Source: Meandrina meandrites (taxonomy: Eukaryota; Cnidaria; Anthozoa; Scleractinia; Meandrinidae). Taken from it: a stretch of 64,000 nt of DNA. Both the position numbers and the translations under genes were made by a program. This document shows, piece after piece, positions 52,700 to 64,000 of this stretch; the first letter of the stretch is position 1, and every line of letters starts with the position of its first letter. The notes below the pieces were generated by a model. The model had not been told where the DNA came from. It made no database searches and worked only from the letters and a program-made list of their open reading frames with translations. The stretch covers positions 9,644,501 through 9,708,500 of the forward strand of contig OY855916.1 in the NCBI GenBank assembly GCA_963693305.1. The letters run 5' to 3'.

Positions 52700-53828
52700 C
52701 GAGTTACCTGTGCTTGGCTGAGCAAGTTACTACACGGAATTAACCTTCCGCATATTTGCTTACCAGAAATGAAGAAAATTGAATCAGTTCTCTGCGTAAA
52801 ATTCTCTAATGTTTTTAGCAAGGCGTACGGTAAAACAGAATTAGTTAAGCATGCAACCAAACTGCAACGAAAAGAACACGGTTCAAAACAGTCAAAACAT
52901 TATACATTGTAAGCTTATTCTAAGTTAGCGTGCACCACTTTCCAAATCACAAACTGCCACAATTCTTACACAAAATCTGCTTTAAAATGACTCACAAAAC
53001 CGGCACCATCAATTTGCAGAGTTTGTTTTCCGCCGTGAGTTTTGTTTGCCGTAACGTGAGTGTATTACTAAATATGTAATTTATATAGCGCAAGCTAATT
53101 AAGGCCGCAACTTTCGAACATTTCGTAATTAGTATAATAAGATGACGTCGTAGATGTAATTTACAACTTCACGACTTGCTAGTCAGAAGATCTATGAGAC
53201 GCCACTGGATTTTGAACGTCTACACTCCATGCGATGATTGACAAATAAAAGGAGTTGTTTAAAACCGTGGATTTATCCTCTACTAGCAATACAGTGAGTT
53301 CAATTTGTTTACTGTGTTTAGCAGCGAGTTAACTTAGTTTGTTTTTCTGTATTTTTGTTTTTGCCTTGAGTTGTTGTTGTTGTTGTTGTTGTTGTTTTTA
53401 TTATTATTATTTTTTTTATGCCCTAACTGCTTTGGAGTAAATCAAAGCAAGACCAAGGTCCTTTTTACATTGAATAAGTCATAAAGGTTTATTAACATAG
53501 TGTACAGTAAACGTTGTATAAAGTTTTACTAAGATTTGTTGTTGCGCGTACATGCGTACGTGAGGAACCCAATAAAGTGCAGTCGTCAATTTTAATTTTA
53601 GAACCTGTCACAGGCAAAGCAAAAATTTAGGAGGATTAACCTCGAAATATATTGACATCGCCTTCGTCAACGAAATCATGAGAGGTTTTTACATGTAAGA
53701 TATTAAGTTTAACCATGAGCGATTGAAAATTAATTTATTTTGAACCCTTATGGGCCACTGCATAAGCTTAGAAATAGTCTGGCTACTTATTTGGTAACAC
53801 TGTAATTAAATTGAAGAAAAAAAAATAA

Positions 53829-53913
<85 letters not shown>

Positions 53914-53946
53914 GGGAGCTCCGCTTTTAGGCCTGCCTAAATCTAT
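52700..53946 (-). repeat. Dispersed repeat family, copy 3 (inverted)
   Basis: The reverse complement carries the family end (complement of GGAGCTCCGCTTTTAGGCC, 53917-53935) and the internal blocks GAGGAACCCAATAAAGTGC and CCTTGGTCTTGCTTTGATTT equivalents. It includes (GTT)n at 53370-53397 and (TAA)n at 53835-53910. Confidence 0.7.
53835..53910 (+). repeat. (TAA)n microsatellite
   Basis: An AAT array next to the family terminal motif. Copies 2 and 4 have shorter T/A-rich stretches at the same place. Confidence 0.95.
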
Positions 53947-53950
53947 ATAT

Positions 53951-55428
53951 TATCGTTGGAGTTCAATTTGTTTACTGCAAGAGAAAGCAAGCAATAGCAG
54001 TTTTGCTTTAGACGAAAAGTTCATTAGGTGAAACATAATTTGGCTGACTGGCTCACAGAAGTGTGGAAAGGGGTTTGTTTAACTTCATTACGAAATTCTG
54101 TTTACAATCTAGGATCCTTCAAAATAAATATTTCCAAATATGACTTATCAATGATTTTTGTGTTATCAAAAATTTGAAAAAGGTAGCTATAATATTATGA
54201 AAACAGAATATAAATGTATTGAAATTAGTTAGACGTGTAAATATTTTAAGCTTAGAATTCTATGGATTTACTCCTATCTCTTTTTAAAATGTTTATTTTT
54301 TACGCCAGTGAGAAGAAGAACACGGGGCTCTTTTCGCGATTTCTTTGTTTCGCAATGTGAACTCAAACAGCTGAAAAGATAAGGAAAATCTCTTCGCCCT
54401 TTGTTAAAGCAACTGCCTATTGTTTTAATACGCCGGTCGATGTGAAAAGAACACGAGGCTTGTTTTACAATCTGGGCTCAAGCAGCTAAATAGACAAAAG
54501 ATATCCCTTTTAACAGCATGATATTAGTTGTAATTGTTTCAAGTTTTAATTATCTGCAGAAGTCTACCTCGATAAGTTAGTGCAAGCTTGAACTCCTTCA
54601 GTTGGATGCGTCCTGGAGTAGAGGTAGGTTGTAGGTTCGTTCGTTAGAAAAACTTGGACTCAAATTTAACACTAATTACTTCGCTGTTACTTGTCTACTA
54701 ATAGGTAAACGACCGCCTCGAAACGTTTCATGATGAAATTGAAGGAAATAATGCACAACCATATGCTTGCTTAATCCAGTCTCCTGGAGTAAAACTATCA
54801 TAAACTGAACGCGTTTCGTCGAAGCTGACATATTTATTTTCAAAACATGCAATCTCCAGGTATTGGAAACTTTCCGTTTTGTAAGTTTTAAATTATATAT
54901 TAAATTTAGTTGCGTTTCTAGCGGTATATGTTTCAAGTTTTAAAGAAGGTTTTTTTTAGACTGTGTTTGAAGGGCTGTGGCTGAGGCGACTGAACGTCCA
55001 AAGATTACTCATTGTTGTGACCGAAAACCGAGACCTTGATTATTTCGGATATCAGAGATGCCGAATCTAATAATTGTTTCATTATACATTGTTTTAAAGA
55101 TCCATATTTTTTCGCGCTTCCGATGACATAAAAATATTTCAATACCTGTGCTAATTCCGTTTTGTCGTCCGGCTCCTGAATGTTCTTTTCACTTTAAGGT
55201 ATCTGTGGAACAGTTCCTTCGCAACTTTAGTCGATCTAGTTGTGTTTTCCGAGTCTTCATCTTCCAGTAATTTTTTTCAATTTCTTGCTGGGTCGAAGAA
55301 GCAAATTGACGACCGCTCGCCATGTTTTACTTCACTGAACTTGACTTTGCTATAGGAAATCATCTGATTCCCAGAATTAACTGTAGGCTCATAGACAGAT
55401 AGTGACTACAATGTATAATGAATATAAT
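53951..55428. other. Intergenic sequence without recognised genes
   Basis: AT-rich, no exon-like segment with domain similarity, no clear repeat. Confidence 0.45.
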
Positions 55429-56830
55429 ATATTTAGGCCGGCCAAAAAGCGGAGCTCCTATTTGTTAATGTTTTGCTTGAGTTTACAGTCTTCCCGAATA
55501 ATTTATTTTAGTATAATTTCCACAGGTGAATTCAATTCTGATTGGTCGAGAAGTTCGCACTATGACGCTATATTCACCGCGCTAGGCGGTGAATACAGCA
55601 TCTCAAGGCTTGGCTACTAAGCCATGCCACGTTTGCCATCCAGGCCAGTGAACATGGCGGCATTTGCTGAATGAAAATTTCTCTCATTTAAAAGAAATCA
55701 CTCCAAGTCCTGGATATTTAAAATATTGGGAATTTTTCAAATTAACTACCAAGGCTTTTGGACCGGAAATATTTTCAAGAGATGGTTTTCAAGGCATTCG
55801 AATTGATCGTAAACATGGTGGTTTTGGAGATTGCACGCGGCCGTGTACTCAGTCAGATCGACTGGCAAAACATTATTTAGTTCTCTTCTCACTGGAGCTA
55901 GTAATTTCGAGATGATTCACACAATTGTTCAGAAGTCACCAACGATTAAACAAAGGTACCAGATGTATCTATCTTTTTCGTAGTGTTTGTTTTGTTCCGT
56001 TTTATTGCTAAAACTTGAGTGAAAATTACGATTTCAATCGAAGAATTAAACTGGTTTACACGTATGCAAGCGAGCACTTGTGTTTGTTGTTTTCGTGTTT
56101 TCTATTATTATTTTTCAGTTTTTGATATTCACCTGTGGAAATTATACTAAAACAATTATTCGCCTCAGGCTCAGTGATTATTGTTGAATAATCCCCTCGA
56201 CTTCGTCTCGGGGATTATTCAACAATAATCACTTCGCCTTCGGCGAATAATTGTTAAATATACGTAGCCACGTACACTATATCTACGCGTAAACAGTAGC
56301 TCATGGTTAAGTTTAATATCTTAGAAACCTGCCATGGCTATGCGACGCTAATATAATTCGTGGTTAACACATTTAACTAGCCTGTGAATGGTTCTTAAAT
56401 TGAAATTGATGACGCGCACTTTATTGGGTTCCTCACCTACGCACGTAGGCGCACACATCAAGTTAGTAAAACTGTTTACAACGTTAACTATAGACTAATA
56501 CACCTCTAAGAGTTATTCAATGAAAAAAAAAATGACCTTTTATGAAGGCGAGAAGTTTGTTTTTATTTACTTCAAAACATTCAGGGCAAAAAAGCAACTC
56601 AAGGCAAAAAAAAGTGAACTCGCTGCATAGTAAAATGAACTCACGTCACAGCAAAGAAATTATAAAATCACGGCGACAAAACAAAACTCAGGAAATTCAT
56701 GGAGCCGGCTGTGTAAGTCATTTCAAAGCAGCTTTTTGCAATAGTGGTGGCAGCTTGTGATTATAATCCTTATAAGGAATCGGTGAACGCTAACTTGAAC
56801 TTACAATTTAGCCACAACATACCTGTTAGG
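55429..56830 (+). repeat. Dispersed repeat family, copy 4, interrupted by an insertion
   Basis: It starts ATTTAGGCCGGCCAAAAAGC and resumes after the insertion with ATACGTAGCCACGTACAC and CACTTTATTGGGTTCCTC. The 55496-56256 element splits it, so that element is younger. Confidence 0.7.
55496..56256 (+). mobile_element. Inverted-repeat element nested in the family copy
   Basis: TAGTATAATTTCCACAGGTG (55509 onward) and its complement CACCTGTGGAAATTATACTA (to 56150) are long inverted repeats. The right side also carries a perfect 23-bp-arm palindrome (56174-56232) and an AACAATTATTCGCC / GGCGAATAATTGTT pair. A short open frame (55664-55915) has no recognised domain. Confidence 0.75.
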
Positions 56831-56914
56831 ACTAATCAAGGGTGTGGATGGTAAAAAAGTGTTTTTCCCCAAACTTTGCCAGAATAAAGGCCTAGATGAA
56901 CTTGTTCTAGAAAT

Positions 56915-59510
56915 CGTTCAGATTTTTTTTATGCTTTTGGGTCAGATATTTCATATTTTACCCTTGGCAGCAGGCCAAATCGAAGCAGAAATCGGGAATT
57001 TTTTCGAAGGCTCCTGTTTGCATGTTAAAAGCGTCCTAGTAAAGGCTAACCCAGGAAATCTAAAACTCTCGTTTTCTCTTCAAAGAGAAAGACTCATACA
57101 AGCGAGCTTTTGATTTTCGATTTAAATGAAAATCAACAAACGGCAGTTCCTAAAATGTTCATTTTCATTATGAAAAGACATGTTAATCGTAGTTTTTAGG
57201 AAACTGGGCTTCTGAGTTTAGAATTGTGTACTCGCTATATTTAGCTGGGTAAGGGAATTTTGATGAGAATTTTGAAATATAGCCTACCCCATTGCTTCAT
57301 CGGTTCCAATATGTTGACACCGAATATGGATTGAAATTCACTCTCTAACGGAAATTTAATATCCTCGAATATGAATATTTTTTTACCTTGATGAATTTCC
57401 CTCTGTCCTGAAAACAAAGAAACACAACAACAACAACTAAACACAGAGCGAGATAACCGAGTCACGTCGCATGCAAAAAAAAATTTCATGTTAATTAGTA
57501 ACCCGGTTTAACAACAGGGCGTGGCTGGTACCGGGAAAACATCTCACAAAGGCGCTCTTGTTGAAAGTACAGCCGGGCATTTTTCCGGTGGAACTTAAAC
57601 GTTTCAAAGCCGTCAGTCAAATGCTGAGAGGTAATATGCACTGTGGAAAGATTATTTAGTCAAGAGAGTATGAAGTGAGAGACTTAATCCCCCAAATATA
57701 TAGGCCTTATTCCAAAGGTTATTCCTCTTAAGTTATTTTTAGACATTCTACCCAGTCTACCGGTGGATATTTAACGTGCACCTCGTGGATGTTCTCGCGT
57801 GTATTTTAACGGCGATCAGAAGTGCAATGGCAGGAAATGTGGTGAGAAAGTGGCTATATTCATTTTGTCGACGAACTTAAATACAAAAACATTCCCATAA
57901 TAAAAATGATCTGGGTGGCTACTCAAAAGGTTTCAATACGTGGAGGCTGCGTCCCGGAGTCTAAGCCCCTTCCCTTTCACATAGCATTTTTGAAAGAAAA
58001 GATAGTCTTTTATATACATTCGATAGAAAATGCTACCCCCCCCCCCCCCCCCCCCTCCACATACCTACAGAAGGATTACTGCATCTCTTTTGTAATAAAG
58101 TTTTACCATTTGTTTTACGATGCAGTCAATGGTGAAGCGACATTTCGACTATATCTGGCGATAAGGTCAACTGGTTACGCGCAAGTTCATAAAGCACGAC
58201 ATTCCGCTGTAAGTGGCCGGTGTTTGCGATTGGTGCTTTTTGATCCTTGCTGTTCCGGTGGATTGTTGTTCGGCTCGCACAGTTTCGTACAGTTTTCCTG
58301 TTGTTGTGTTTTGTTTTTTTTTTTAATCGTGTGCTTCCGTGCTTCTGGAATTTCAATTCCACTATCCTGTTGAAACTGTTAGGTTGAAGTCTTATGTGAA
58401 TTAGCTTTTAGCCCTTCGTGTGTACGTCACTTCATCACGTAGTTGGTGTTTTCAAAATTTTCCACTCTGACCGAAAAGCACCGTATCAGTACTTGACAAC
58501 GCCGTTTTAATGTGGACGGTAGTTCAAACCAGAGAAAAAGAGATACATAGCTAATCTTAACATATATGTGTAACAAATTACATCTCAGTGTTTGCCAGAT
58601 GACTTTGAAATGTTTAATTTTCCCGGAAAATGCCCGGCTTTACTATTAAGAAGGGCGCCTTGGTGGGTTGCGTTTCTGGTACCAGCCACGCCCTGCGGTT
58701 TTGTCGGGCTAATTATCAGCATGACAAATTGTTCGCATACGACGTGATTCGGTTATCTTGCTCTGTGTTTAGTTAAAATATCTGTTGTTTCAGGACACGG
58801 AGAATTCATCAAGGTGAGGGATATTCCTTAAGCATTCAGTAAATTGCCATGTGGATATTGCATTTCCGTTAAAAAAAAAGTGAATTTGGATCTAAATTTG
58901 GTGTGACATGTTGGAACCTGCGAAGAAAATAGTAGGTCATATTTCAAGATACTCGTCAAAATTCTCTTACATTGCTTCATGTAGCGAGTACACATTTGCA
59001 AATTCAAAAGCCTAGTTTCCTCTAATCACAAAGTTGCAAGAAAAAAAAAACTAAATTAATATGTCTTTCGATAATGTATAGGGACAGTTTAGGAATTTCC
59101 GTTTGTTGATTTCCACCGTCATCGGAAGTCAAAAGGGCGCTCATATCACTCTAGTTAGCTGTTTTAAAAATTGCTTTAGAAAAATTCACCGGTTTCTTGT
59201 TTTACTACATTTTTTTCGACCAATGTTTAGCTCGAACGATTGTTGTTGGGACATGAGTAGTTGTTTGAACCGTGAATTTTGAAAAAATTCGGTTGGCGCC
59301 ACGACTGTTGAAGTGTGTAAATTTAAACATTCTGTGAAAAATATTCCATTTTACGTTTCATATAGATCTGATGCCACTTATTGAGAGAAAATTACAGCTT
59401 TGGAGTTTTTTGTTAATCATTTCTAGGACGCTTTTTTTTTAAATAAACAGGAGCCTTCTCGATTTCGGCGTTGATTTAGCCTGTTGCCAAGGGTAAAATA
59501 TGAAAAGCAA
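56915..59510. repeat. Long inverted repeat (arms about 56915-57660 and 58545-59510)
   Basis: Collinear complementary blocks: CAGGAGCCTTCTCGATTTCG (59449) against 57000-57020, ACACAGAGCGAGATAACCGA (57440) against 58750-58772, and GGGCGTGGCTGGTACC (57517) against GGTACCAGCCACGCCC (58677). Arms are diverged but continuous for about 0.75 kb or more. The spacer has a poly(C) tract at 58036-58055. Confidence 0.8.
58036..58055 (+). repeat. Poly(C) tract
   Basis: Twenty C bases in the spacer of the long inverted repeat. Confidence 0.9.
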
Positions 59511-60789
59511 AAGATTTCATGGGTTTGAGTAACTAATCAGTGCCAGCGTTACATGCATAACCAGTATCAGAAGTGCAAAATTTGAACATTTGTTATCACG
59601 TTTGGGCCAAACGACCCCCGAAAGGGTCATTTAGGCTAAATTTGCTTATTTTCTATGGTTTTTGACCAAACTTGGAAGATGAACTTGGGTTGTTATCTAA
59701 TTCATTCTAATTCATTCATTCACAAAAAGTCAAATTATGACGTCATAATTAATGACGCCCCAAAAACGTGTTATACAAGTTCTCTAATTTCGAAGGGGAC
59801 AGTTACGTGGTTTGAAGGAGCTGGGCTAGAGGAGAAAAACACCAAAAAAAGTTTCTTGTAAAATCAATCCCTTTGATATATATTTTTAGATTTTATCAAT
59901 AAAAGGTAATAATTTGGCAAAATAGAATGCTAGGTGTTACCAAACATCGCATCATTTTTTAGTTTTTTTTTAGTTTTTGGCTGACGCTACTATTAGCACT
60001 CAAAACTATTGATGACGTTACCATTATGACGTCAAAAAACTAGTTTTGTGTTACTAACACTGGTAGGAAAACGTTTTATTCAGAGTTTAGTTTCTTATTC
60101 GTGTTCTAGTCATGTAGGACATCCAATCTGCAGTATAACTAGAATCGTGGGCACCAAAAAGCAGCTCAAATTTGGCAAATTTACCCAACGGAGGGACCCC
60201 ATTTTTTGGCCAAGCATTTTTCAAAGTTCAGAATGTCATATCTCATCGAATTTTTATGATATCAACAAACAGTTTTCAATTTTTAACACTTCTTCATGTG
60301 CTCTTTCGAAAGTACTAGAACATTGTGTAAAGTAAAAAGTTTAAATCAAGAGTATGATATGACGTCATCAAATGTGACGTTCATATTTTGACATTTCCTG
60401 TCAATAATGGGATTAAAAAAAATGCCTGATGTCCTCTGTTCACTTGCCAACTTTGGGGAAGAAATACCCTGTACAATTAAAGTTATGCTAAATAATGCTA
60501 AAGTAGTCACTACAAATGAAATATTTGGGGGGTGGTTTGGCCCCACTGTGTATTACTTGTAAACAACGTGTCGTCTATTTTTTTTTATTATTAATCTAAG
60601 TAAAAAAAAATGTTAATACCCGTCGAAATGATATTAAAATGAATGGCAACTGTTGTTAGTGAACACCATTTTGACTTATTAGGGAAATTTGTTTGGCTAA
60701 AAGCGACATTTATACAGTCCACAATATTGTTTTTGAGAAGTATATGGGCGGACTAAAAAGGTGTTGGTGATGCGTGACACTTGTTTAAA
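59511..60789. other. Intergenic sequence upstream of gene 2
   Basis: Nothing recognisable. Several TGACGTCA-like sites occur (for example near 59740, 60027 and 60360), but promoter function cannot be judged. Confidence 0.4.
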
Positions 60790-60903
60790 AATGATCGAAT
60801 CGATAATAGAAGATATAAAATCGGAAAGTGTCAAACGTGTTGTTGATAAACAATTGTGACACTATCCGATATTTATATCTTCCAATATCGATTCAATAGT
60901 TTT
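60790..60903. repeat. Imperfect palindrome
   Basis: AATCGATAATAGAAGATATA ... AGTGTCA pairs with TGACACT ... TATATCTTCCAATATCGATT. Confidence 0.7.
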
Positions 60904-61190
60904 TGAGAGTCTGTGTACTAAACAAGATCAACGATTGTCAAATTAAGGCTATTTCATATTCACACTACAGGTATAATGCAAATTTCCTATTTGTACAATT
61001 CTTCAGGTGAAATCAAGATGGCGTAAGAAAAATCATCAGTAGCCTGCTGTCTATGAGTGATCTTCCTCTTGAGCGCATCGTGAAACACAATCGATTAACA
61101 CAAAGATTAACAACAGTTCCCATTCATCTTAATCTCTTACATTTAAGTAAGCTTGACAGTTACTCCGTTTTTTTGTTTTGTTTTTTTCAG

Positions 61191-61298
61191 CTTCCTAAGG
61201 GAGAAGGGGAAATGAGATGTTGAATCAAAGTTCAGGCATATCGCTCATCTTCCGTGCGGCTACTTTGCTTTTAACTTGCGCTTGCCTCAATGATGTTG
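61191..61298 (+). CDS. Exon: 5' UTR end and signal peptide of gene 2
   Basis: The acceptor ttttttcag ends at 61190, so a further 5' UTR exon probably lies upstream. Coding starts at 61217, and the donor is TTG|GTAAGC in phase 1. Confidence 0.7.
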
Positions 61299-63635
61299 GT
61301 AAGCTTCCTTTCACACCTTATTTGCTGTACATCTGATTTAATGGTTGATAAAATTTAGTAAAATTTAGTAAATTTCCCTTGATTTACAGAGGGGACGTAT
61401 GTAGATAACTATTACATAACATATCCAGAACGTGTTGATGGCGGCCGAGTGAGAAGGGATCTCTCAACTTCCATAAAGGTTAATTTTTTTTTCTACTATT
61501 TACCCTAAATTAAATCTAGAAGTAAATAGAAACTGTCAATATGTTTTTGACGTTACTTGAGATATCTCAAATGTCAGTTCTTCAATCGTCCGTTTTAAGA
61601 TGAAAAATAACACCTTTTCTCTTTATTATATTATTTAGCAAGTTAATTTAGTTTGCGCTTTTTTTTGCTGCCAAATGTAATAAGTAATGTTAACAAATGA
61701 ACTGATCATGATTTGCAAACGATTTAATATTAGTTTATTAGTTTTTATTGTGTTATGATAGAAGCATCATTTCCTACTGCCTTTCTAAGAGACTGAATTT
61801 TTCAAAGCCTGGTTTTCGCATTTTTGCTTTCATTCTAAGAAGGCGACAGCTACTGGAAAGTCTTGAACTCGCGACATATTTTTGCTGCTGTCAATAATCG
61901 ACATTTTGACAATAGGCCATTTTACATTTGTCTGCTCAGTAACCTAGCCATTGAATGATAGTGAGGCTGGAGTTGACCTTGCATTGATACAAACCTCTCT
62001 GCTTTTCTCATGTAAATGCAAACCATTAGCATCAGAACAACTTGATTTGCAAAACAAAAGCAGTGAGGTCTGTATCAAAGCAAGGTCACCTCTAGCCTCG
62101 CTACCATTCAAAGGCCTGGTTACTGAGCAGACAACTGTAAAATGGCCTATTAAAGATTATAATAATATAGCACCAAATCAAGAAACGATGATAAGGAATT
62201 TATTAATGAGCAAGGGTGTTAGCAACATTAACAATGTTTTGTTTTAGGGCGGTCACGTGGATGAGGCATCTTTTCGTTTGAATGCTTTTAACAGAGACTG
62301 GATTCTCGATACAAAAAGACACAAGTATGCATTCGATATATACATTTTTTGCTAATTATCAACACTGAAGGATATAACAATACAAATGTATTTGTTTTGG
62401 AAACTAACACTGAGAATGGAAATTGGAAATCGCTTGGATTAGGAGTCTGTGAACCGAACGCTTTTTTGTTCGTGTGAGCACGCTTTTATTAACGACCTTT
62501 TAATAACTAAATTATTAATTATAACCTTTAAATTACATTTAGACTCGTAAAGATGCTCACTAGCTCCGTACTGTTTGTGTTAAAATGTTTAAAACTTCGT
62601 TTAATATAGAACAATTAAAGTATTTAATTCATTGTTACAGGGACCTTATTTCTCCATCGTTTGCAGTTCGAACGTTTGCAACTGACGGATCTGAAGTAAT
62701 AAAAGAGGTACATATCATATATCTAAGTCAATTTAAGTGAAACCGACAATTGACATTGACCATGATTTGAATCACCCTGTATTGACTGCTTTCCGTTATG
62801 TAAAGTTCTGGCATAAAAGGTGCCTGCCCGCTGTTATCTCCGTTGCATACTTTCCAATCCGCCGTACCTGATAAAATTTGTTTCCAACGAATGTTATGTA
62901 AAGCAAAATTCATTTTGATCTTATATTTTACCAAAGCGATATTTTGGATTTGTTTTTGAATCATGACGAGTTAGTACAGTCGAGTCAGCAACGTGTCATG
63001 ACCGATAATAGTTCGACCGATATTACAGGGAAATTCAAATAATATTCATATATTTTGAGAAAAGTGGCAATTTTCAATTGTCTCTCTCTTTGCATTTGAA
63101 TTTACCTCAACACTTTCTTTCAAAATCATGCATTAATTTTGTCATAAGGTCAAAATGAAATTTTGCTGTTAGCTCTATGGCGTCATTTCCCACCAAAAAA
63201 GGTGAAATACGATTACTTGGAATGAGCGATTTCTGCTACAATCCAAAGTTTAAGGATGATCGGATTAAAAAAAAAAATGGAAAGGGAGTTCCCTCGTGTT
63301 ACTTTGTAACAGCTCCCATTTGCCAGGCGTGAATTTATTTTCTCAGACGTTTCTTGATCAAAAATAATAGAAACATTTTGTTAAAAAGGCATCTGTTATT
63401 TTTAAGGATTAGTTAACAAAATTCAAAACTGGCTGAATCCCACTATTTTTGAACTGTCCATTGCCTGTGATGCATAAATGATGAAAGCACGAAATAAATG
63501 AAGGCTTTTCAAGTGTCTTTTATTTTGTGTTTTGGCACTTCTATTTTAGGGTGTTTCGGACCATTGCCATTATCAAGGAACTATTCGTGGCTTGAGGGAT
63601 TCGAGTGTTGTCCTCACCACATGTTCAGGATTAAG
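61217..63635 (+). CDS. ADAM-type metalloprotease, 5' part (signal peptide and propeptide)
   Basis: Joined coding exons: 61217-61298, 61390-61478, 62248-62324, 62641-62707, 63550-63635; the gene continues beyond the window in phase 2. The start ATG at 61217 is chosen because the upstream ATG (61212) stops after three codons and this one opens a hydrophobic signal peptide (ISLIFRAATLLLTCACL). The propeptide follows: YITYPERVDGGRVRRD, GGHVDEASFRLNAFNRDW, FAVRTFATDG, then DHCHYQGTIRGLRDSSVVLT, the reprolysin propeptide pattern 'CHYQGxIxG...S'. In the family the propeptide keeps the zinc protease latent. The catalytic HExxH domain is not in the window. It follows gene 1 in the same direction. It may be a tandem paralog, but no shared exon is visible here to prove it. 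Confidence 0.8.
61390..61478 (+). CDS. Exon: propeptide of gene 2, part 1
   Basis: It encodes EGTYVDNYYITYPERVDGG and ends AAG|GTTAAT in phase 0. A basic RVRRD stretch lies near the end. Confidence 0.78.
61911..62151. repeat. Foldback element in intron of gene 2
   Basis: AATAGGCCATTTTACA and TGTAAAATGGCCTATT are exact complements. Inner arms (TGTCTGCTCAGTAACC, GACCTTGC, CTGCTTTT) also pair. It ends about 96 bases before exon 62248. Confidence 0.88.
62248..62324 (+). CDS. Exon: propeptide of gene 2, part 2
   Basis: GGHVDEASFRLNAFNRDWIL matches the reprolysin propeptide 'xxFxLxAFxxxxxLxL' block. Phase 0 to 2, donor CAA|GTATGC. Confidence 0.8.
62641..62707 (+). CDS. Exon: propeptide of gene 2, part 3
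   Basis: KDLISPSFAVRTFATDGSEV continues the propeptide. Phase 2 to 0, donor GAG|GTACAT. Confidence 0.8.
62708..63549 (+). other. Intron of gene 2
   Basis: No exon or repeat recognised. Confidence 0.55.
63550..63635 (+). CDS. Exon: propeptide of gene 2, part 4
   Basis: DHCHYQGTIRG is the most diagnostic propeptide motif, followed by SSVVLTTCSGLR. The donor is AAG|GTATAT in phase 2. The last 365 bases of the window hold no further exon. Confidence 0.85.
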
Positions 63636-64000
63636 GTATATTTCAAGGAAACATAATTATATAAAAGACCACTGTTTTAAATTACGTTAGTCGTAATCAG
63701 GTTATGTAAAAACGTGTCTGAAATCTGAGTTTACACTTGTTTGCAGCAAAAGCTTAAGGTATCAACCACTTCAAAGAAATTTAGAATAGGGGGATTACTC
63801 TATGCTACACTTCCATGCAAATTCTGTTCATTCGATCATCGCTTGCAAAAATTTTGAGTCCGTGATTTTTGACGTTGCAGGTCTGGCCAAAAATTGTCGT
63901 TTTTTTAACTTTAATTTTGTTAATTTTTCAAGCTAAAACAATTGCATGATTCGTTTAATTTCACATTATATTAGCATTTTGGCTTGATTTCATATCAATT

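Noticed and set aside
57906..58373. 155-residue open frame with a proline run
   Set aside because: It crosses a poly(C) tract inside the spacer of an inverted repeat; no domain seen.

Overview
This is animal nuclear DNA, AT-rich, with short exons in long introns full of microsatellites and decayed transposons. The proteins point to a cnidarian, probably an anthozoan such as a stony coral: secreted multidomain proteins built from F5/8C, ricin-like, ADAM cysteine-rich, TSP1 and fibrinogen-like modules, with Penelope, R2/Dong-like, Crypton-like and tRNA-SINE remnants. The species cannot be named from the sequence alone.

Gene 1 (892-40313, + strand, 5' part outside the window). I joined 22 exons by GT-AG (one probable GC-AG) splice sites, reading phase and domain continuity. 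They give one open frame of about 1,206 residues. Module order: end of an F5/8C (discoidin) domain; a three-repeat ricin-like beta-trefoil; an F5/8C domain lacking its last third; an ADAM cysteine-rich region; an ADAM-type EGF; TSP1; three divergent fibrinogen-like modules; a second TSP1; stop; poly(A) signal at 40426. The protease part, if there is one, would lie upstream of base 1.

Gene 1 introns carry most of the mobile DNA: a TTAA-flanked MITE pair (4481 and 7000), a Crypton-like remnant (about 8466-9107), a Penelope-like element with a hammerhead-like motif (9631-11060), a second Crypton-like exon (15131-15330), a LINE 3' end (15671-16320), a 3.7-kb TTAA-flanked element ending 39 bp before a TSP1 exon, a PIF/Harbinger-like MITE (21310-22008), a restriction-like-endonuclease LINE inserted in TAA repeats (about 25566-29259, minus strand) with an adjoining 0.88-kb tandem duplication, and a SINE nested in a CAGTGG-ended element (31548-32063).

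The 40.5-61.2 kb interval shows no convincing host gene. It holds a Ty3/gypsy integrase remnant, several copies of one repeat family recognised by the motif GGCCTAAAAGCGGAGCTCC, two long inverted repeats (48.99-51.6 kb and 56.9-59.5 kb) and many foldback elements.

Gene 2 (from 61217, + strand, runs out of the window) starts with a signal peptide and a reprolysin/ADAM-type propeptide. It is therefore the front end of a metalloprotease gene, lying head-to-tail behind gene 1, whose middle is ADAM-like. The two may be tandem paralogs of one secreted ADAM-type family.
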